Position numbers and translations under genes: made by a program. From contig JBDLTZ010000303.1 of assembly GCA_039805565.1 (NCBI GenBank), forward strand, positions 1 through 41,058: 41,058 bases of DNA, in the 5' to 3' direction. Each line of letters opens with the position of its first letter. Position 1 is the first letter of the stretch. The notes beneath the pieces were generated by a model. That model ran no database searches and had not been told where the DNA came from. It worked only from the letters and a program-made list of their open reading frames with translations. Origin of the DNA: CALJIC01 sp039805565 (GTDB lineage Bacteria; Chloroflexota; Chloroflexia; Chloroflexales; Roseiflexaceae). This document shows positions 15,652-24,233 of the stretch, piece after piece.

Positions 15652-16250
15652 TGCTGAACGACGAGCAACGGGATGCGCTGATCGAGACACTGAACATCGC
15701 CACCGGGCGCACCGCGTCGTCGCTCTCGCAGATCACCGGCGAGCGCGTGTTCCTCGATGTGCCGCAGATCTCGGTCTACCCTCTGGCGGAGCTAGCTCCA
15801 GCGCTCGGCGCGTTCGTGCGGGGCGACGTGGCCACCGTGCATCAGATCTTCTCGGGTCCGGTGGCCGGCGACGCCTTCCTGCTGCTCGACTACGAGTCGG
15901 CGGTGGCGCTGGTGGACCTGATGACTGGCGAGCGGGTGCGGAGCAAGCGGCTGAACGCCTCGGCGCGCGAGGTGCTGACGGAGATCGGCAACATCCTGCT
16001 CAACGCCTGCCTGGGCGTCTTCGGCGACCTGCTGAATGTGCGAGTCACATTCTCCGTGCCGCGTCTGCACCTCGACGACCTGACCGGGCTGATCCAGTCG
16101 ATCTCGATCGACGAGACCGACCTCCAGTTCGGGCTGGTGGTCCACACGAACTTCCGGCTACGCGACAACGCCGTCAGCGGCTACCTCGTGATCGTCCTCG
16201 GCGTTGCATCGCTCGACCAGCTGATCCAGGCGGTCGAGCGGGCGACGTAG
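15651..16250 (+). CDS. cheC: CheC-type CheY-P phosphatase
   Basis: 199 residues from ATG 15651, whose first base is shared with the previous stop; GGGAGG is six bases upstream. Two phosphatase signatures (E-x2-N) are visible, IETLNIATGRTASSL near the N-terminus and LTEIGNILLNACLG near residue 105, as in two-site CheC proteins. CheC dephosphorylates CheY-P and often works with the deamidase CheD, which is not in this window. With CheR and CheB it gives the operon a full adaptation and signal-removal set. Confidence 0.9.
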   Translation: MLNDEQRDALIETLNIATGRTASSLSQITGERVFLDVPQISVYPLAELAPALGAFVRGDVATVHQIFSGPVAGDAFLLLDYESAVALVDLMTGERVRSKRLNASAREVLTEIGNILLNACLGVFGDLLNVRVTFSVPRLHLDDLTGLIQSISIDETDLQFGLVVHTNFRLRDNAVSGYLVIVLGVASLDQLIQAVERAT

Positions 16251-16262
16251 AAGGGCCATGCT

Positions 16263-17963
16263 ATGGCCGGCTCACCGAACCTGAGCGCCGGGCTGCCCGA
16301 CGTGAGCAGCGACCTGAGCCCGCACGGCGTGATCACCACCGATGCTGATCTGGTGGTGCGCGGCTGGAACAGCTGGCTCGCCCGCAGCAGCGGCAGGCGG
16401 GTGGGGGAGGTCATCGGGCGGAGCCTGCTCGATCTCTACCCCGAGCTGGCCGCGCGTGGCCTCGACCAGGCCTACCGGCAGGCGATCGCGGGGCAGACGG
16501 TGGTGCTGTCCCAGCGGCTCCACCGCTACCTCCTGCCCATCCCGCCCGCCGACGAGTACGCGACTGAGTTCGAGCGCATGCAGCAGAGCGCGCAGATCGG
16601 GCCGCTGTGGCAAGACGGAACAGTGGTGGGCACGCTCACGGTGATCAGCGACGTCACCGAGCGGGTGGCGCGCGAGCAGGAGCTCCAGTTGCTGCTCGTC
16701 CAGGAGCGGGCGGCGCGCGCCGAGGCCGAGCGTGCGACCCAGCGCGTGGAGCGCCTGCTGCACATCACCACGGCCCTGGCGAGCGCGCTGACGCTCACCG
16801 ACATCGCGGCCGTGATCGTCGGGCAGGGTGGGGCGACGGTGGGAGCGTACGCCGGGGTGATTGGCCTGCTCAACATGGACGCCGCCGCGCTCGAGATGGT
16901 CTACGCCGAGGGGTACCCGCAGGCTACGGTCGAGCTTTGGCACCACCTGCCACTGGAGATCCCCAGCCCGCTGACTCAGGCCGCTCTGACGCGTGAGGGG
17001 GTGTACGTCGCGGCGCCGACGGAGCTCGCGGCGCGCTACCCCCTGCTGGCAGCGGCGCGGGCCGAGATACGCAGCCAGGCGCTTGTGGCACTGCCCCTGG
17101 TGGTCTACGGGCGCGTCACTGGCGTGCTCGGGCTGAGCTTTGAGACGCCGCAGGCGTTCAGCGCCGAGGATCGCTCGTTCCTGGCCGCGCTCGCCCACCA
17201 GGGGGCGCAGGGGCTCGAGCGCGCCCGGCTGTACGAGGCCGAGCAACACGCCCGCGAGCAGGCCGAGAGCGCCGTCCTCATGCGCGAGCAGTTCCTCTCG
17301 GTCGCCGCCCACGAGCTGCGCACGCCGCTCACCTCGATGCTGGGCAACGCGCAGCTCCTCCAGCGTCGCCTCCTGCGCGAGGGAGGCGTGGCCGAGCGCC
17401 ACCACCGCCTGCTCGGCATCGCGATCGACCAGGGCATGCGTCTCTCCCGCATGGTGGCGACGATGCTCGACGTCTCGCGCCTCGAGACCGGCCGCTTCAA
17501 CCTCGACGTCCGATCGCTCGATCTGGCCCAGCTGCTGCGCCAGATCGTCAATGAGACCCAGGCAACCCTCGTGACCCACACGATCAGCTTCCAGGGCCCG
17601 GACGAGCCGGTGATGATCGACGGAGACGAGCTGCGACTGGAGCAGGTGTTCCAGAACCTGCTGAGCAACGCGGTGAAGTACAGCCCGGCCGGAGGCCACG
17701 TGGCAGTGCGCCTCGAGTCTGACGCCGGAGATGCGACGGTAGAGGTGCAGGACCAGGGTATCGGTATCCCGGCCGAGGCGCAACCCCAGCTCTTCCAGCA
17801 GTTCTTCCGCGCCGCCAACGCTGAGGCGCACCGGATCTCCGGCGTGGGGATAGGCCTGTACGTGGTGCGGGAGATCGTGACCCGGCACGGCGGCACGATC
17901 ACAGTAGCCAGCGAGGAGGGCCAGGGGACCACCTTCACGGTAAGGCTCCCCGACGCGCCGTAG
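16263..17963 (+). CDS. PAS-GAF sensor histidine kinase
   Basis: 566 residues, no membrane segments. PAS ~15-135 with LHRYLLP (86-92), MQQ (106-108) and ISDVTER (128-134), clearly of the same unusual kind as the PAS domain of the PAS-HEAT protein. A coiled link leads to a GAF domain (~155-325). HisKA has H350 in VAAHELRTPLTSM; HATPase_c has NLLSNAVKYSPAGG, DQGIGIP and GVGIGLYVVREI. All boxes are intact. It begins 12 bp after cheC and ends the operon. No own output domain or paired full regulator follows, so the lone CheY proteins are plausible partners. Confidence 0.92.
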   Translation: MAGSPNLSAGLPDVSSDLSPHGVITTDADLVVRGWNSWLARSSGRRVGEVIGRSLLDLYPELAARGLDQAYRQAIAGQTVVLSQRLHRYLLPIPPADEYATEFERMQQSAQIGPLWQDGTVVGTLTVISDVTERVAREQELQLLLVQERAARAEAERATQRVERLLHITTALASALTLTDIAAVIVGQGGATVGAYAGVIGLLNMDAAALEMVYAEGYPQATVELWHHLPLEIPSPLTQAALTREGVYVAAPTELAARYPLLAAARAEIRSQALVALPLVVYGRVTGVLGLSFETPQAFSAEDRSFLAALAHQGAQGLERARLYEAEQHAREQAESAVLMREQFLSVAAHELRTPLTSMLGNAQLLQRRLLREGGVAERHHRLLGIAIDQGMRLSRMVATMLDVSRLETGRFNLDVRSLDLAQLLRQIVNETQATLVTHTISFQGPDEPVMIDGDELRLEQVFQNLLSNAVKYSPAGGHVAVRLESDAGDATVEVQDQGIGIPAEAQPQLFQQFFRAANAEAHRISGVGIGLYVVREIVTRHGGTITVASEEGQGTTFTVRLPDAP

Positions 17964-17980
17964 AACGCCAGCCCAAGCTG

Positions 17981-17989
17981 TGGTACACT
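17981..17989 (+). promoter_or_regulatory. Extended -10 promoter before the SH3 membrane protein
   Basis: TGG-TACACT, 49 bp before the ATG at 18039 and 17 bp after the kinase stop. No -35 is evident. It suggests that the membrane protein can be expressed apart from the che operon. Confidence 0.5.
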
Positions 17990-18038
17990 GACTCGCACTG
18001 TTGTCCTCGGACGCCGCGCCTGTCCCACCAAACGACCT

Positions 18039-19001
18039 ATGAGCACTGTTGACGAGCGGCTTCGCTCGGGGCTGAATCTCATTGCGCGCGCCGGCACTGA
18101 CCGCGAGCTACTCGGGGCCGCCGTGGTGACACTGCACGCCGCTGCCGCCGCCTACCTCGACGAGACGCTCGCTGCGCTGCCGGAACTTGACGTGTTCGAC
18201 GCGGAGTTTCTGGCATCCGGGGGTGTCGAGTGGGTCTCGCGCGCGAACCTGGCGCTCAAGTACGGCCTGGTGAACCGCGAGCAGCGCGCCGCCCTGCTCG
18301 ACGCCGACCGGCAGGCGCGTCTGGTCGCTCGCGGCGAGCCGTTCCGCGGCAACCCCCACACCGCCCGGGCCTACGGACAGTTCGTGGCCACCCTCTGCCG
18401 CCGCCACACCTTCCTCGCATCCGCCGAGCGACCGGACTCCCTCCTGACCCCCGAGGACGCGCTGCGCCCGCCACGCGCGGCGGAGAGCTGGCTGGAGCGG
18501 GTGCGCCGACGGCGCGGCACCAGAGCCGAGGACTCGGGGGCCCGCATCGCGGTCGGCACGGCCCTGGTCGCCATCGTGGCCTCGCTGCTGCTGATCGCGG
18601 CGCTGTGGCTCTGGCAACCGTGGGAGCGGGCCGCGGGGCCGCAGCCCACCGCTGTGGTCGGCGTCGCGCTGGTGGCGCCCCAGCCAAGCCAGGTGGCGGT
18701 GCCCACCCTGGCCGCCGCGCCTAACCAGGCGGCGCTAAGCCCCACAATCGCCGCTCCCCCTACGTCCGCCCAGCAGAGCCAGCCCACCCGCGCGCGCGTC
18801 GTCCACCTCGGCGGCGCCGTGGGCTACCTGCACGTCGCGCCGGAGTTCTCCAGCCCGCGGCTGGACGTAGCCCTGCACGACGGGGCCGAGCTCGAGCTGC
18901 TCTCGCCCACGCCCGTGAAGGCCGACGGCGCGCTCTGGTATCACGTGCGGATCGCTGAGTTCAGCGGCTGGTGCCCCTCGATCAACCTCGAGCTGCGGTA
19001 G
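18039..19001 (+). CDS. Single-pass membrane protein with C-terminal SH3-like domain
   Basis: 320 residues. Residues 1-~150 are a soluble, mostly helical region of unknown family with many arginines near its end. One membrane helix spans ~170-192 (VGTALVAIVASLLLIAALWL). A proline/alanine/threonine-rich spacer (~198-252) leads to a bacterial SH3-like domain (~255-320; GYLHVAPEFSSPRLDVAL, WYHVRIAEFSGWC). The arginine-rich stretch before the helix places the N-terminus inside and the SH3 domain outside, at the cell wall. SH3b domains usually bind peptidoglycan or cell-wall peptides. Its position at the end of the che region suggests, but does not prove, a link between surface and chemosensing. 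Confidence 0.75.
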   Translation: MSTVDERLRSGLNLIARAGTDRELLGAAVVTLHAAAAAYLDETLAALPELDVFDAEFLASGGVEWVSRANLALKYGLVNREQRAALLDADRQARLVARGEPFRGNPHTARAYGQFVATLCRRHTFLASAERPDSLLTPEDALRPPRAAESWLERVRRRRGTRAEDSGARIAVGTALVAIVASLLLIAALWLWQPWERAAGPQPTAVVGVALVAPQPSQVAVPTLAAAPNQAALSPTIAAPPTSAQQSQPTRARVVHLGGAVGYLHVAPEFSSPRLDVALHDGAELELLSPTPVKADGALWYHVRIAEFSGWCPSINLELR

Positions 19002-19003
19002 CG

Positions 19004-19032
19004 TTGCCTCCCCGTACAGATTGGGCTATACT
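19004..19032 (+). promoter_or_regulatory. Sigma70-type promoter of the cation ATPase gene
   Basis: TTGCCT, 17 bp, TATACT, starting two bases after the stop of the previous gene. Predicted leader about 75 nt, containing the hairpin at 19066-19100. Confidence 0.75.
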
Positions 19033-19065
19033 CTTCCGTGTCAACCTGATGAGTGCCCTGCCGAT

Positions 19066-19100
19066 CCCGGCCGCCGCGCGTGCGCCACACGGCGGCCGGG
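19066..19100 (+). promoter_or_regulatory. Strong leader hairpin ahead of the cation ATPase
   Basis: Arms CCCGGCCGCCG (19066-19076) and CGGCGGCCGGG (19090-19100) are perfectly complementary, 11 bp of only G:C pairs with a 13-base loop. It ends 13 bases before the ATG, just upstream of the ribosome site GATGGAG. There is no T-tract, so it is more likely a translation or mRNA-stability element than an intrinsic terminator. No known riboswitch class is recognised. Confidence 0.6.
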
Positions 19101-19113
19101 CAAGTGATGGAGC

Positions 19114-21906
19114 ATGGCAGCTACAGAGCAAGACACCGGGCGGCGCGCATACCAGCGCCCCGGCGACGAGGTGGCCGCCGAGCTCGGGGCCGACGCGCAC
19201 CGCGGGCTGAGCGAGACGCAGGCCCGCGAGCGCCTCGGGCGGCACGGCCCGAACGAGCTCCCCCACGCGCCGCCCACTCCAGCCTGGCGCCGCTTCCTCG
19301 AGCAGTTCCAGAACCCTCTCACCATCCTCCTGCTGGTCGCCACCGTCATCTCGTTCGCAGCCTGGCTGATCGAGCGCGATGCGCCGCTGCCCTACGAGAC
19401 GATCACCATCCTGGCGATCGTCATCCTCAACGGCGTCCTCGGCTTCGTGCAGGAGCACCGCGCCGAGCAGGCCGTGGCCGCGCTCCAGGCCATGGCCGCG
19501 CCCAACACCCGCGTGCTGCGCGACGGCCGCCCGCGCATGATCCCCACCACCCAGGTCGTCCCCGGCGACCTGCTGCTGCTCGAGGAGGGCGATACCATTG
19601 CCGCCGACGCGCGGGTGCTCGAGGCGGTGGCCATGCGCGTCGCCGAGGCCGCGCTCACCGGCGAGAGCAGCCCTGTCTCGAAGGAAACCGGCCCGGTCGC
19701 CGATGAGGTGGGCGTGGCCGACCAGACCAACATGGTGTTCAGCGGCACCGCGGTGGCCGCGGGTCGCGGCCGCGCGCTCGTCACCGCCACCGGCGCCGGA
19801 ACCGAGATCGGCAAGATCGCCGGCTCGCTCCAGGAGGCCGAGGACGAGCAGACCCCGCTCCAGGGCGAGCTCGACCGGGTGGGAAAGCTGCTAGGTACGG
19901 TGGTGATCGCGATCGCCGTGGTGATCAGCGGCACCATCCTGCTGGTGGGCGAGGTCCGCGCGCTGGCCGAGCTGGTGGACGTGCTGCTGCTGGCGGTGTC
20001 GCTGGCGGTGGCGGCTGTGCCCGAGGGCCTCACCGCGATCACCACGATCGTGCTCTCGCTGGGGATGCAGCGCATGGCCCAGCGCAACGTGATCGTGCGG
20101 AAGCTCGCGGCGGTGGAGACACTGGGATCCACCACCGTGATCTGCACCGATAAGACCGGCACGCTCACCAAGAACGAGATGACCGTGCGCGCGGTGGTGA
20201 CAGCCGGCGGGCGGGTGGACCTCACGGGCACTGGCTACGAGCCCGAGGGCGCCGCCGAGCACCAGGGGCGGGCGCTGAAGGACGGGCCGCTGCGCACCGA
20301 GATGCGGCGCACGCTGCGTGCCGCGCTGCTGGTGAACAATGCGGCGCTGACGCAGCAGGACGGGCGCTGGGCGGTGCAGGGCGACCCGACCGAGGGGGCG
20401 CTGGTGGTGGCGGCGCGCAAGGTCGGCTACGCCGAGGAGGAGCTCGCCGAGCGCTTCCCGCGCGTCGCCGAGGTACCGTTCTCCTCAGAGCGTAAGCTGA
20501 TGAGCACCGCCCACGAGGACCGGCAGCAAGTCGAGCGCAGCGTGGTCTTCGCCAAGGGCGCCCCCGACGTGCTGCTGGCGCGCTGCACCCACGAGCGGGT
20601 GGGCGAGGAGGCGGTGCCGCTGACCGACGAACGCCGGCAGGCCATCCTGGCGTCGGTGGAGGATCTGGCGGACGAGGCGCTGCGGACCCTCGGCGTAGCC
20701 TACCGCGCAGTCCCGCCGCAGTCACTGTCAGGCGCCGACGACGGGGAGCTGGAGCGCGACCTGGTCTTCCTCGGCGTGGTGGGCATGATCGACCCGCCGC
20801 GGCCCGAGGCGCAGGCGGCGGTGGCCGAGGCGCGCGGCGCGGGCATCCGCCCTATCATGATCACCGGCGACCACCCCGCCACCGCGCGGGCGATCGCCGC
20901 CGAGCTGGGGATCGCCGCGCTCGAGGAGCGCGCCATGACCGGCGCCGAACTCCAGCGCGCCGGCGACGAGGAGCTGCGCGCGGCGGTGCGCGAGGTCTCG
21001 GTCTACGCCCGGGTGGCCCCCGAGCACAAGCTGCGGATCGTACGGGCGCTCAGGGAGAACGGCGCGATCACCGCCATGACCGGCGACGGGGTGAACGACG
21101 CGCCAGCGCTCAAGGCCGCCGACATCGGTGTGGCGATGGGTATCACCGGCACCGACGTGTCCAAGGGCGCCGCCGACATGGTGCTGACCGACGACAACTT
21201 CGCGTCGATCGTGGCGGCGGTAGAGGAGGGGCGCTCGATCTTCGCCAACATCCAGAAGTTTCTGCGCTACCTGCTCTCCTCGAACATCGGCGAGGTGCTG
21301 ACGATGTTCTTCGGCGTGGTGCTGGCCGGCGTGATCGGCCTGACGCCCGCGGAGGGCGCGGCGGTGGTGGTGCCGCTGCTGGCGACGCAGATCCTGTGGA
21401 TCAACCTGCTGACCGACTCGGGGCCGGCGCTGGCGCTCGGCGTCGAGCCGGCCGACCACGCGGTGATGGAGCGCCCCCCGCGCGACCCGCAGAGCCGGGT
21501 GATCACACGCCGCATGTGGTTCGACATCCTGTTCGTGGGGACGGTGATGGCGGCCGGCACGCTCGCGGTGATGGACCTGTCGCTCCCCGGCGGGCTGCTC
21601 CCTGGCAGTGGCGATATGCGCTACGCCCAGACCATGGCCTTCACGACGCTGGTGTTCTTCCAGCTCTTCAACGTCTTCAACGCCCGCGCCGATGACCGCA
21701 GCGCCTTCCGCGGGCTGCTGTCGAACCACTGGCTCTGGCTGGCGGTGCTGCTCTCGGCGCTGCTCCAGGCAGCGGTGATCTACACTCCCCTTCTGCAGTC
21801 AGCTTTCAGCACGGTGCCGCTCGGCGCCACCGACTGGCTGCTGTGTGTGGCGATGGGCAGCACCGTGCTGTGGGCCTATGAGCTGCTGAAGCTCATCCGG
21901 CGGTAG
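19114..21906 (+). CDS. P2A-type cation-transporting ATPase (Ca2+-ATPase-like)
   Basis: 930 residues, full length for P2 ATPases. An N-terminal cation-ATPase domain (RLGRHGPNELP) precedes the first two helices. The actuator has TGES (182-185), and the phosphorylated aspartate is D346 in CTDKTGTLTKNEM. Helix 4 has VAAVPEGL, the P2-type ion site. The nucleotide domain has KGAPDVLL, the hinge has MITGDHPATA, and TGDGVNDAPAL completes the catalytic set. Helix 6 has WINLLTDSGPALALG, where the asparagine/aspartate pair fits calcium pumps. The C-terminal helices include FFQLFNVFNAR. It pumps Ca2+ (or possibly another divalent or monovalent cation) out of the cell using ATP. It converges on the alpha-galactosidase gene with a four-base gap and no visible terminator between them. 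Confidence 0.92.
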   Translation: MAATEQDTGRRAYQRPGDEVAAELGADAHRGLSETQARERLGRHGPNELPHAPPTPAWRRFLEQFQNPLTILLLVATVISFAAWLIERDAPLPYETITILAIVILNGVLGFVQEHRAEQAVAALQAMAAPNTRVLRDGRPRMIPTTQVVPGDLLLLEEGDTIAADARVLEAVAMRVAEAALTGESSPVSKETGPVADEVGVADQTNMVFSGTAVAAGRGRALVTATGAGTEIGKIAGSLQEAEDEQTPLQGELDRVGKLLGTVVIAIAVVISGTILLVGEVRALAELVDVLLLAVSLAVAAVPEGLTAITTIVLSLGMQRMAQRNVIVRKLAAVETLGSTTVICTDKTGTLTKNEMTVRAVVTAGGRVDLTGTGYEPEGAAEHQGRALKDGPLRTEMRRTLRAALLVNNAALTQQDGRWAVQGDPTEGALVVAARKVGYAEEELAERFPRVAEVPFSSERKLMSTAHEDRQQVERSVVFAKGAPDVLLARCTHERVGEEAVPLTDERRQAILASVEDLADEALRTLGVAYRAVPPQSLSGADDGELERDLVFLGVVGMIDPPRPEAQAAVAEARGAGIRPIMITGDHPATARAIAAELGIAALEERAMTGAELQRAGDEELRAAVREVSVYARVAPEHKLRIVRALRENGAITAMTGDGVNDAPALKAADIGVAMGITGTDVSKGAADMVLTDDNFASIVAAVEEGRSIFANIQKFLRYLLSSNIGEVLTMFFGVVLAGVIGLTPAEGAAVVVPLLATQILWINLLTDSGPALALGVEPADHAVMERPPRDPQSRVITRRMWFDILFVGTVMAAGTLAVMDLSLPGGLLPGSGDMRYAQTMAFTTLVFFQLFNVFNARADDRSAFRGLLSNHWLWLAVLLSALLQAAVIYTPLLQSAFSTVPLGATDWLLCVAMGSTVLWAYELLKLIRR

Positions 21907-21910
21907 AACG

Positions 21911-23998
21911 CTACACGCGCCGGATTCGCCGTACGGTGCTCTGGAAGTCGCGCAGGTCTACGCGCAGCCCGGCGCTCATCCAGGCCTGGCCTGAGCGCGC
22001 GCCCACGAACCCCTCGACCTCGTAGCGCGACTCGGGTTCCAGACCGCGCAGGTAGAGCGGCGGGAGCTGCGCGGGAGGCGGCATGTGTGTCCGGAACGCG
22101 AACAGCACCCCCTCCGAGCGGTCCTGCGTCACGTACTGCACCGCCGAGAACGGGTGGGCCTGCGGCGACCGCAGACGGTAGAGCTCGCCGCCCTGCACGA
22201 TGTGGCGGATGGCCTTGTACTGCGCCACGAGCTCGGCGGCCTCGGCGCGCTCCTCGGGCGTCCAGTGCAGCAGGTGGCCGCCAATGCCCAGCACGCCGCA
22301 CATGCTGACGTGGAAGCGGAAGGACAGCGGCAGGTGCTTCGACCCCACGTCGGTGACCCAGGCCTCCATCGTGGCGGCCGGGAGGAGCTGCGTGAACCCC
22401 TCCTGGATCGCGAGCCGCGCCGTCGGCTCGGTGTTGTCGCTCGGCCAGACCTGGTCGGCCAGGCGCAGGATTGCCAGGTCGGCTCGCCCGCCGCCGCCCG
22501 AGCAGCTCTGCCAGACGACACCGGGGTGCCGCTCGCGCAGCGTGCCCCAGACCGCGTAGAGCCCCTGGACGTAGCGCACCCACAGCTCGCGCTGGTCGCC
22601 CGGGGCGTCCGGCCAGCCGGGCTCGCTCACGTTGCGGTTCATGTCCCACTTGATGAAGGCGATGGTGTTCTCGGACAGCAGCCGGTCGATCTTCTCTACG
22701 ATGTAGGCCTGCACGTCCGGCCGCGCGAAGTTGAGGATCAGCTGGTTGCGCGCCTCGGTGCGCTCGCGCGTCGGGAAGTGGATCGTCCACTCGGGGTGCG
22801 CCCGGTAGAGCTCGCTGTCCGGGTTGACCATCTCCGGCTCGATCCACAGGCCGAAGTCCATGCCGAGCGCGTTGACGCGCCGCACCAGGCCGCCCAGGCC
22901 GCTCGGGAACTTGCGCTCGTCCGGCCACCAGTCGCCGAGTCCGGCGTTGTCGCTGCCGCGCCCGTGGAACCAGCCGTCGTCCAGCACGAACAGCTCGACG
23001 CCCATAGCGGCCGCGTGCTCGGCCAGCGCGATCTGCGAGTCCTCGTCCACATCGAAGAGCGTGGCCTCCCAGGAGTTGTAGAGCACCTTGTGCGCGGCCT
23101 GGCCGTGCGGCAGGATCGTCTCGCGCACCAGAGCGTGCATGCTGCGGCTGGCCGCCCCGAAGCCGCCCGCGGTGTAGCCGGCGTAGCTGCTCGGCGCCAC
23201 GAGGGTCTCGCCGGGGGTCAGCCGCCAGGCGAAGTCCCAGTCGTTGAGGCCGATCGAGACGCGCGTGGAGCCGAAGTTGGTGACCTCGGCGGCCAGCTTC
23301 CAGTTGCCGCTCCAGGCCAGCGCGCCGAACCAGACTGCCCCCGAGTCCTCGTCGGCGGTGCCGCGGTCAAGCGCGAACCACGGGCTGTGGTGGTGGCTGG
23401 TGGTGAGGCGACGGCTCTCGAGCACTTTGACGCCCTCCTGCAACGTCTCGCGCCGCAGGTGCATCTCGTCCAGCCAGCGGCCGGTGGTCGAGGTGAGGCG
23501 GTAGGTCTCGCCCTCCGGCAGGTGCCACTGCGCCGACCAGATCCGCTCGACCGTGATCGGCTCCTGACCCTCGTTGGTCACGCTGGCCCAGCGCTCGATC
23601 AGGTCGTAGGCCTCGTGGACGCGGTAGTGCAGCGTCAGAGCCAGCGGGTAGGCGGCGTCGTGCAGGCGGACGCGCAGCTCGGGCGTGGGGCCGTCCAGCA
23701 CCTCGGCCGCCACGAAGCGCAGCACCACATCGCGCACGCCGTCGGCGAAGGTCACCTTGAGGCACGGCTCGACATACTTCGTGCCGGCGTAGCCGGGGTA
23801 CTCCTCGGGCGTGAGCTGCCCCGCGCCGTTGAACGAGGCCCATGGCTCGGGGGCGGGCGGCGCGGGGTAATCCGACGGGTCGGGCAGGCGCGGCCCCCAG
23901 TAGCGGTGGGCCAGCAGGCCGGCGGGGTTCAGGCCCAGGGCGTAGCCGGTGGCGCGGGTCTCCAGCACCCAGCCCTCGGCGGTGGTATGGATAGGCAT
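21911..23998 (-). CDS. Alpha-galactosidase, glycoside hydrolase family 36
   Basis: 695 residues, close to the 700-730 of bacterial GH36 enzymes. An N-terminal beta-supersandwich domain (~1-310) is followed by a TIM barrel and a C-terminal beta-domain. The nucleophile is D452 in FIKWDMNRN and the acid/base D521 in WPSDNTEP; their spacing of 69 matches that of characterised GH36 alpha-galactosidases. VLDDGWFHGRGSDN and WQSCSGGGGRADL are further signatures. It releases alpha-1,6-linked galactose from melibiose, raffinose or galactomannan side chains. No signal peptide is seen, so it is probably cytoplasmic. The ATG follows GAAGGAG. Confidence 0.93.
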   Translation of the reverse strand: MPIHTTAEGWVLETRATGYALGLNPAGLLAHRYWGPRLPDPSDYPAPPAPEPWASFNGAGQLTPEEYPGYAGTKYVEPCLKVTFADGVRDVVLRFVAAEVLDGPTPELRVRLHDAAYPLALTLHYRVHEAYDLIERWASVTNEGQEPITVERIWSAQWHLPEGETYRLTSTTGRWLDEMHLRRETLQEGVKVLESRRLTTSHHHSPWFALDRGTADEDSGAVWFGALAWSGNWKLAAEVTNFGSTRVSIGLNDWDFAWRLTPGETLVAPSSYAGYTAGGFGAASRSMHALVRETILPHGQAAHKVLYNSWEATLFDVDEDSQIALAEHAAAMGVELFVLDDGWFHGRGSDNAGLGDWWPDERKFPSGLGGLVRRVNALGMDFGLWIEPEMVNPDSELYRAHPEWTIHFPTRERTEARNQLILNFARPDVQAYIVEKIDRLLSENTIAFIKWDMNRNVSEPGWPDAPGDQRELWVRYVQGLYAVWGTLRERHPGVVWQSCSGGGGRADLAILRLADQVWPSDNTEPTARLAIQEGFTQLLPAATMEAWVTDVGSKHLPLSFRFHVSMCGVLGIGGHLLHWTPEERAEAAELVAQYKAIRHIVQGGELYRLRSPQAHPFSAVQYVTQDRSEGVLFAFRTHMPPPAQLPPLYLRGLEPESRYEVEGFVGARSGQAWMSAGLRVDLRDFQSTVRRIRRV

Positions 23999-24032
23999 GG
24001 CAGTGCTCCTTCACACGCGTGCTCAGCCGGCT

Positions 24033-24041
24033 ATGGTACCA
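24033..24041 (-). promoter_or_regulatory. Extended -10 promoter of the alpha-galactosidase gene
   Basis: Minus-strand TGG-TACCAT, 34 bp before the ATG at 23998. No -35 match is visible. Confidence 0.45.
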
Positions 24042-24102
24042 CGACGCCGCACACACAGCTCCGACGATCACTGCACCGCAGATGCACACCAATCGCATCG
24101 TA

Positions 24103-24131
24103 TTGCCGTGAGCCGGAGCCGGTGCTATACT
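24103..24131 (+). promoter_or_regulatory. Sigma70-type promoter of the FHA-bchD-bchH operon
   Basis: TTGCCG, 17 bp, TATACT (24126-24131). The leader to the FHA gene is about 95 nt and contains two near copies of CGATACCCNCAG (about 24138 and 24199) of unknown meaning. Confidence 0.75.
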
Positions 24132-24233
24132 CGCCACCGATACCCCCAGATGGCCAGCTACCGCAACACCGTGCCCGGATCAGACGTTCAAGTAGCATCG
24201 ATACCCGCAGAGCACCACCAGAGGAACGCTGCC

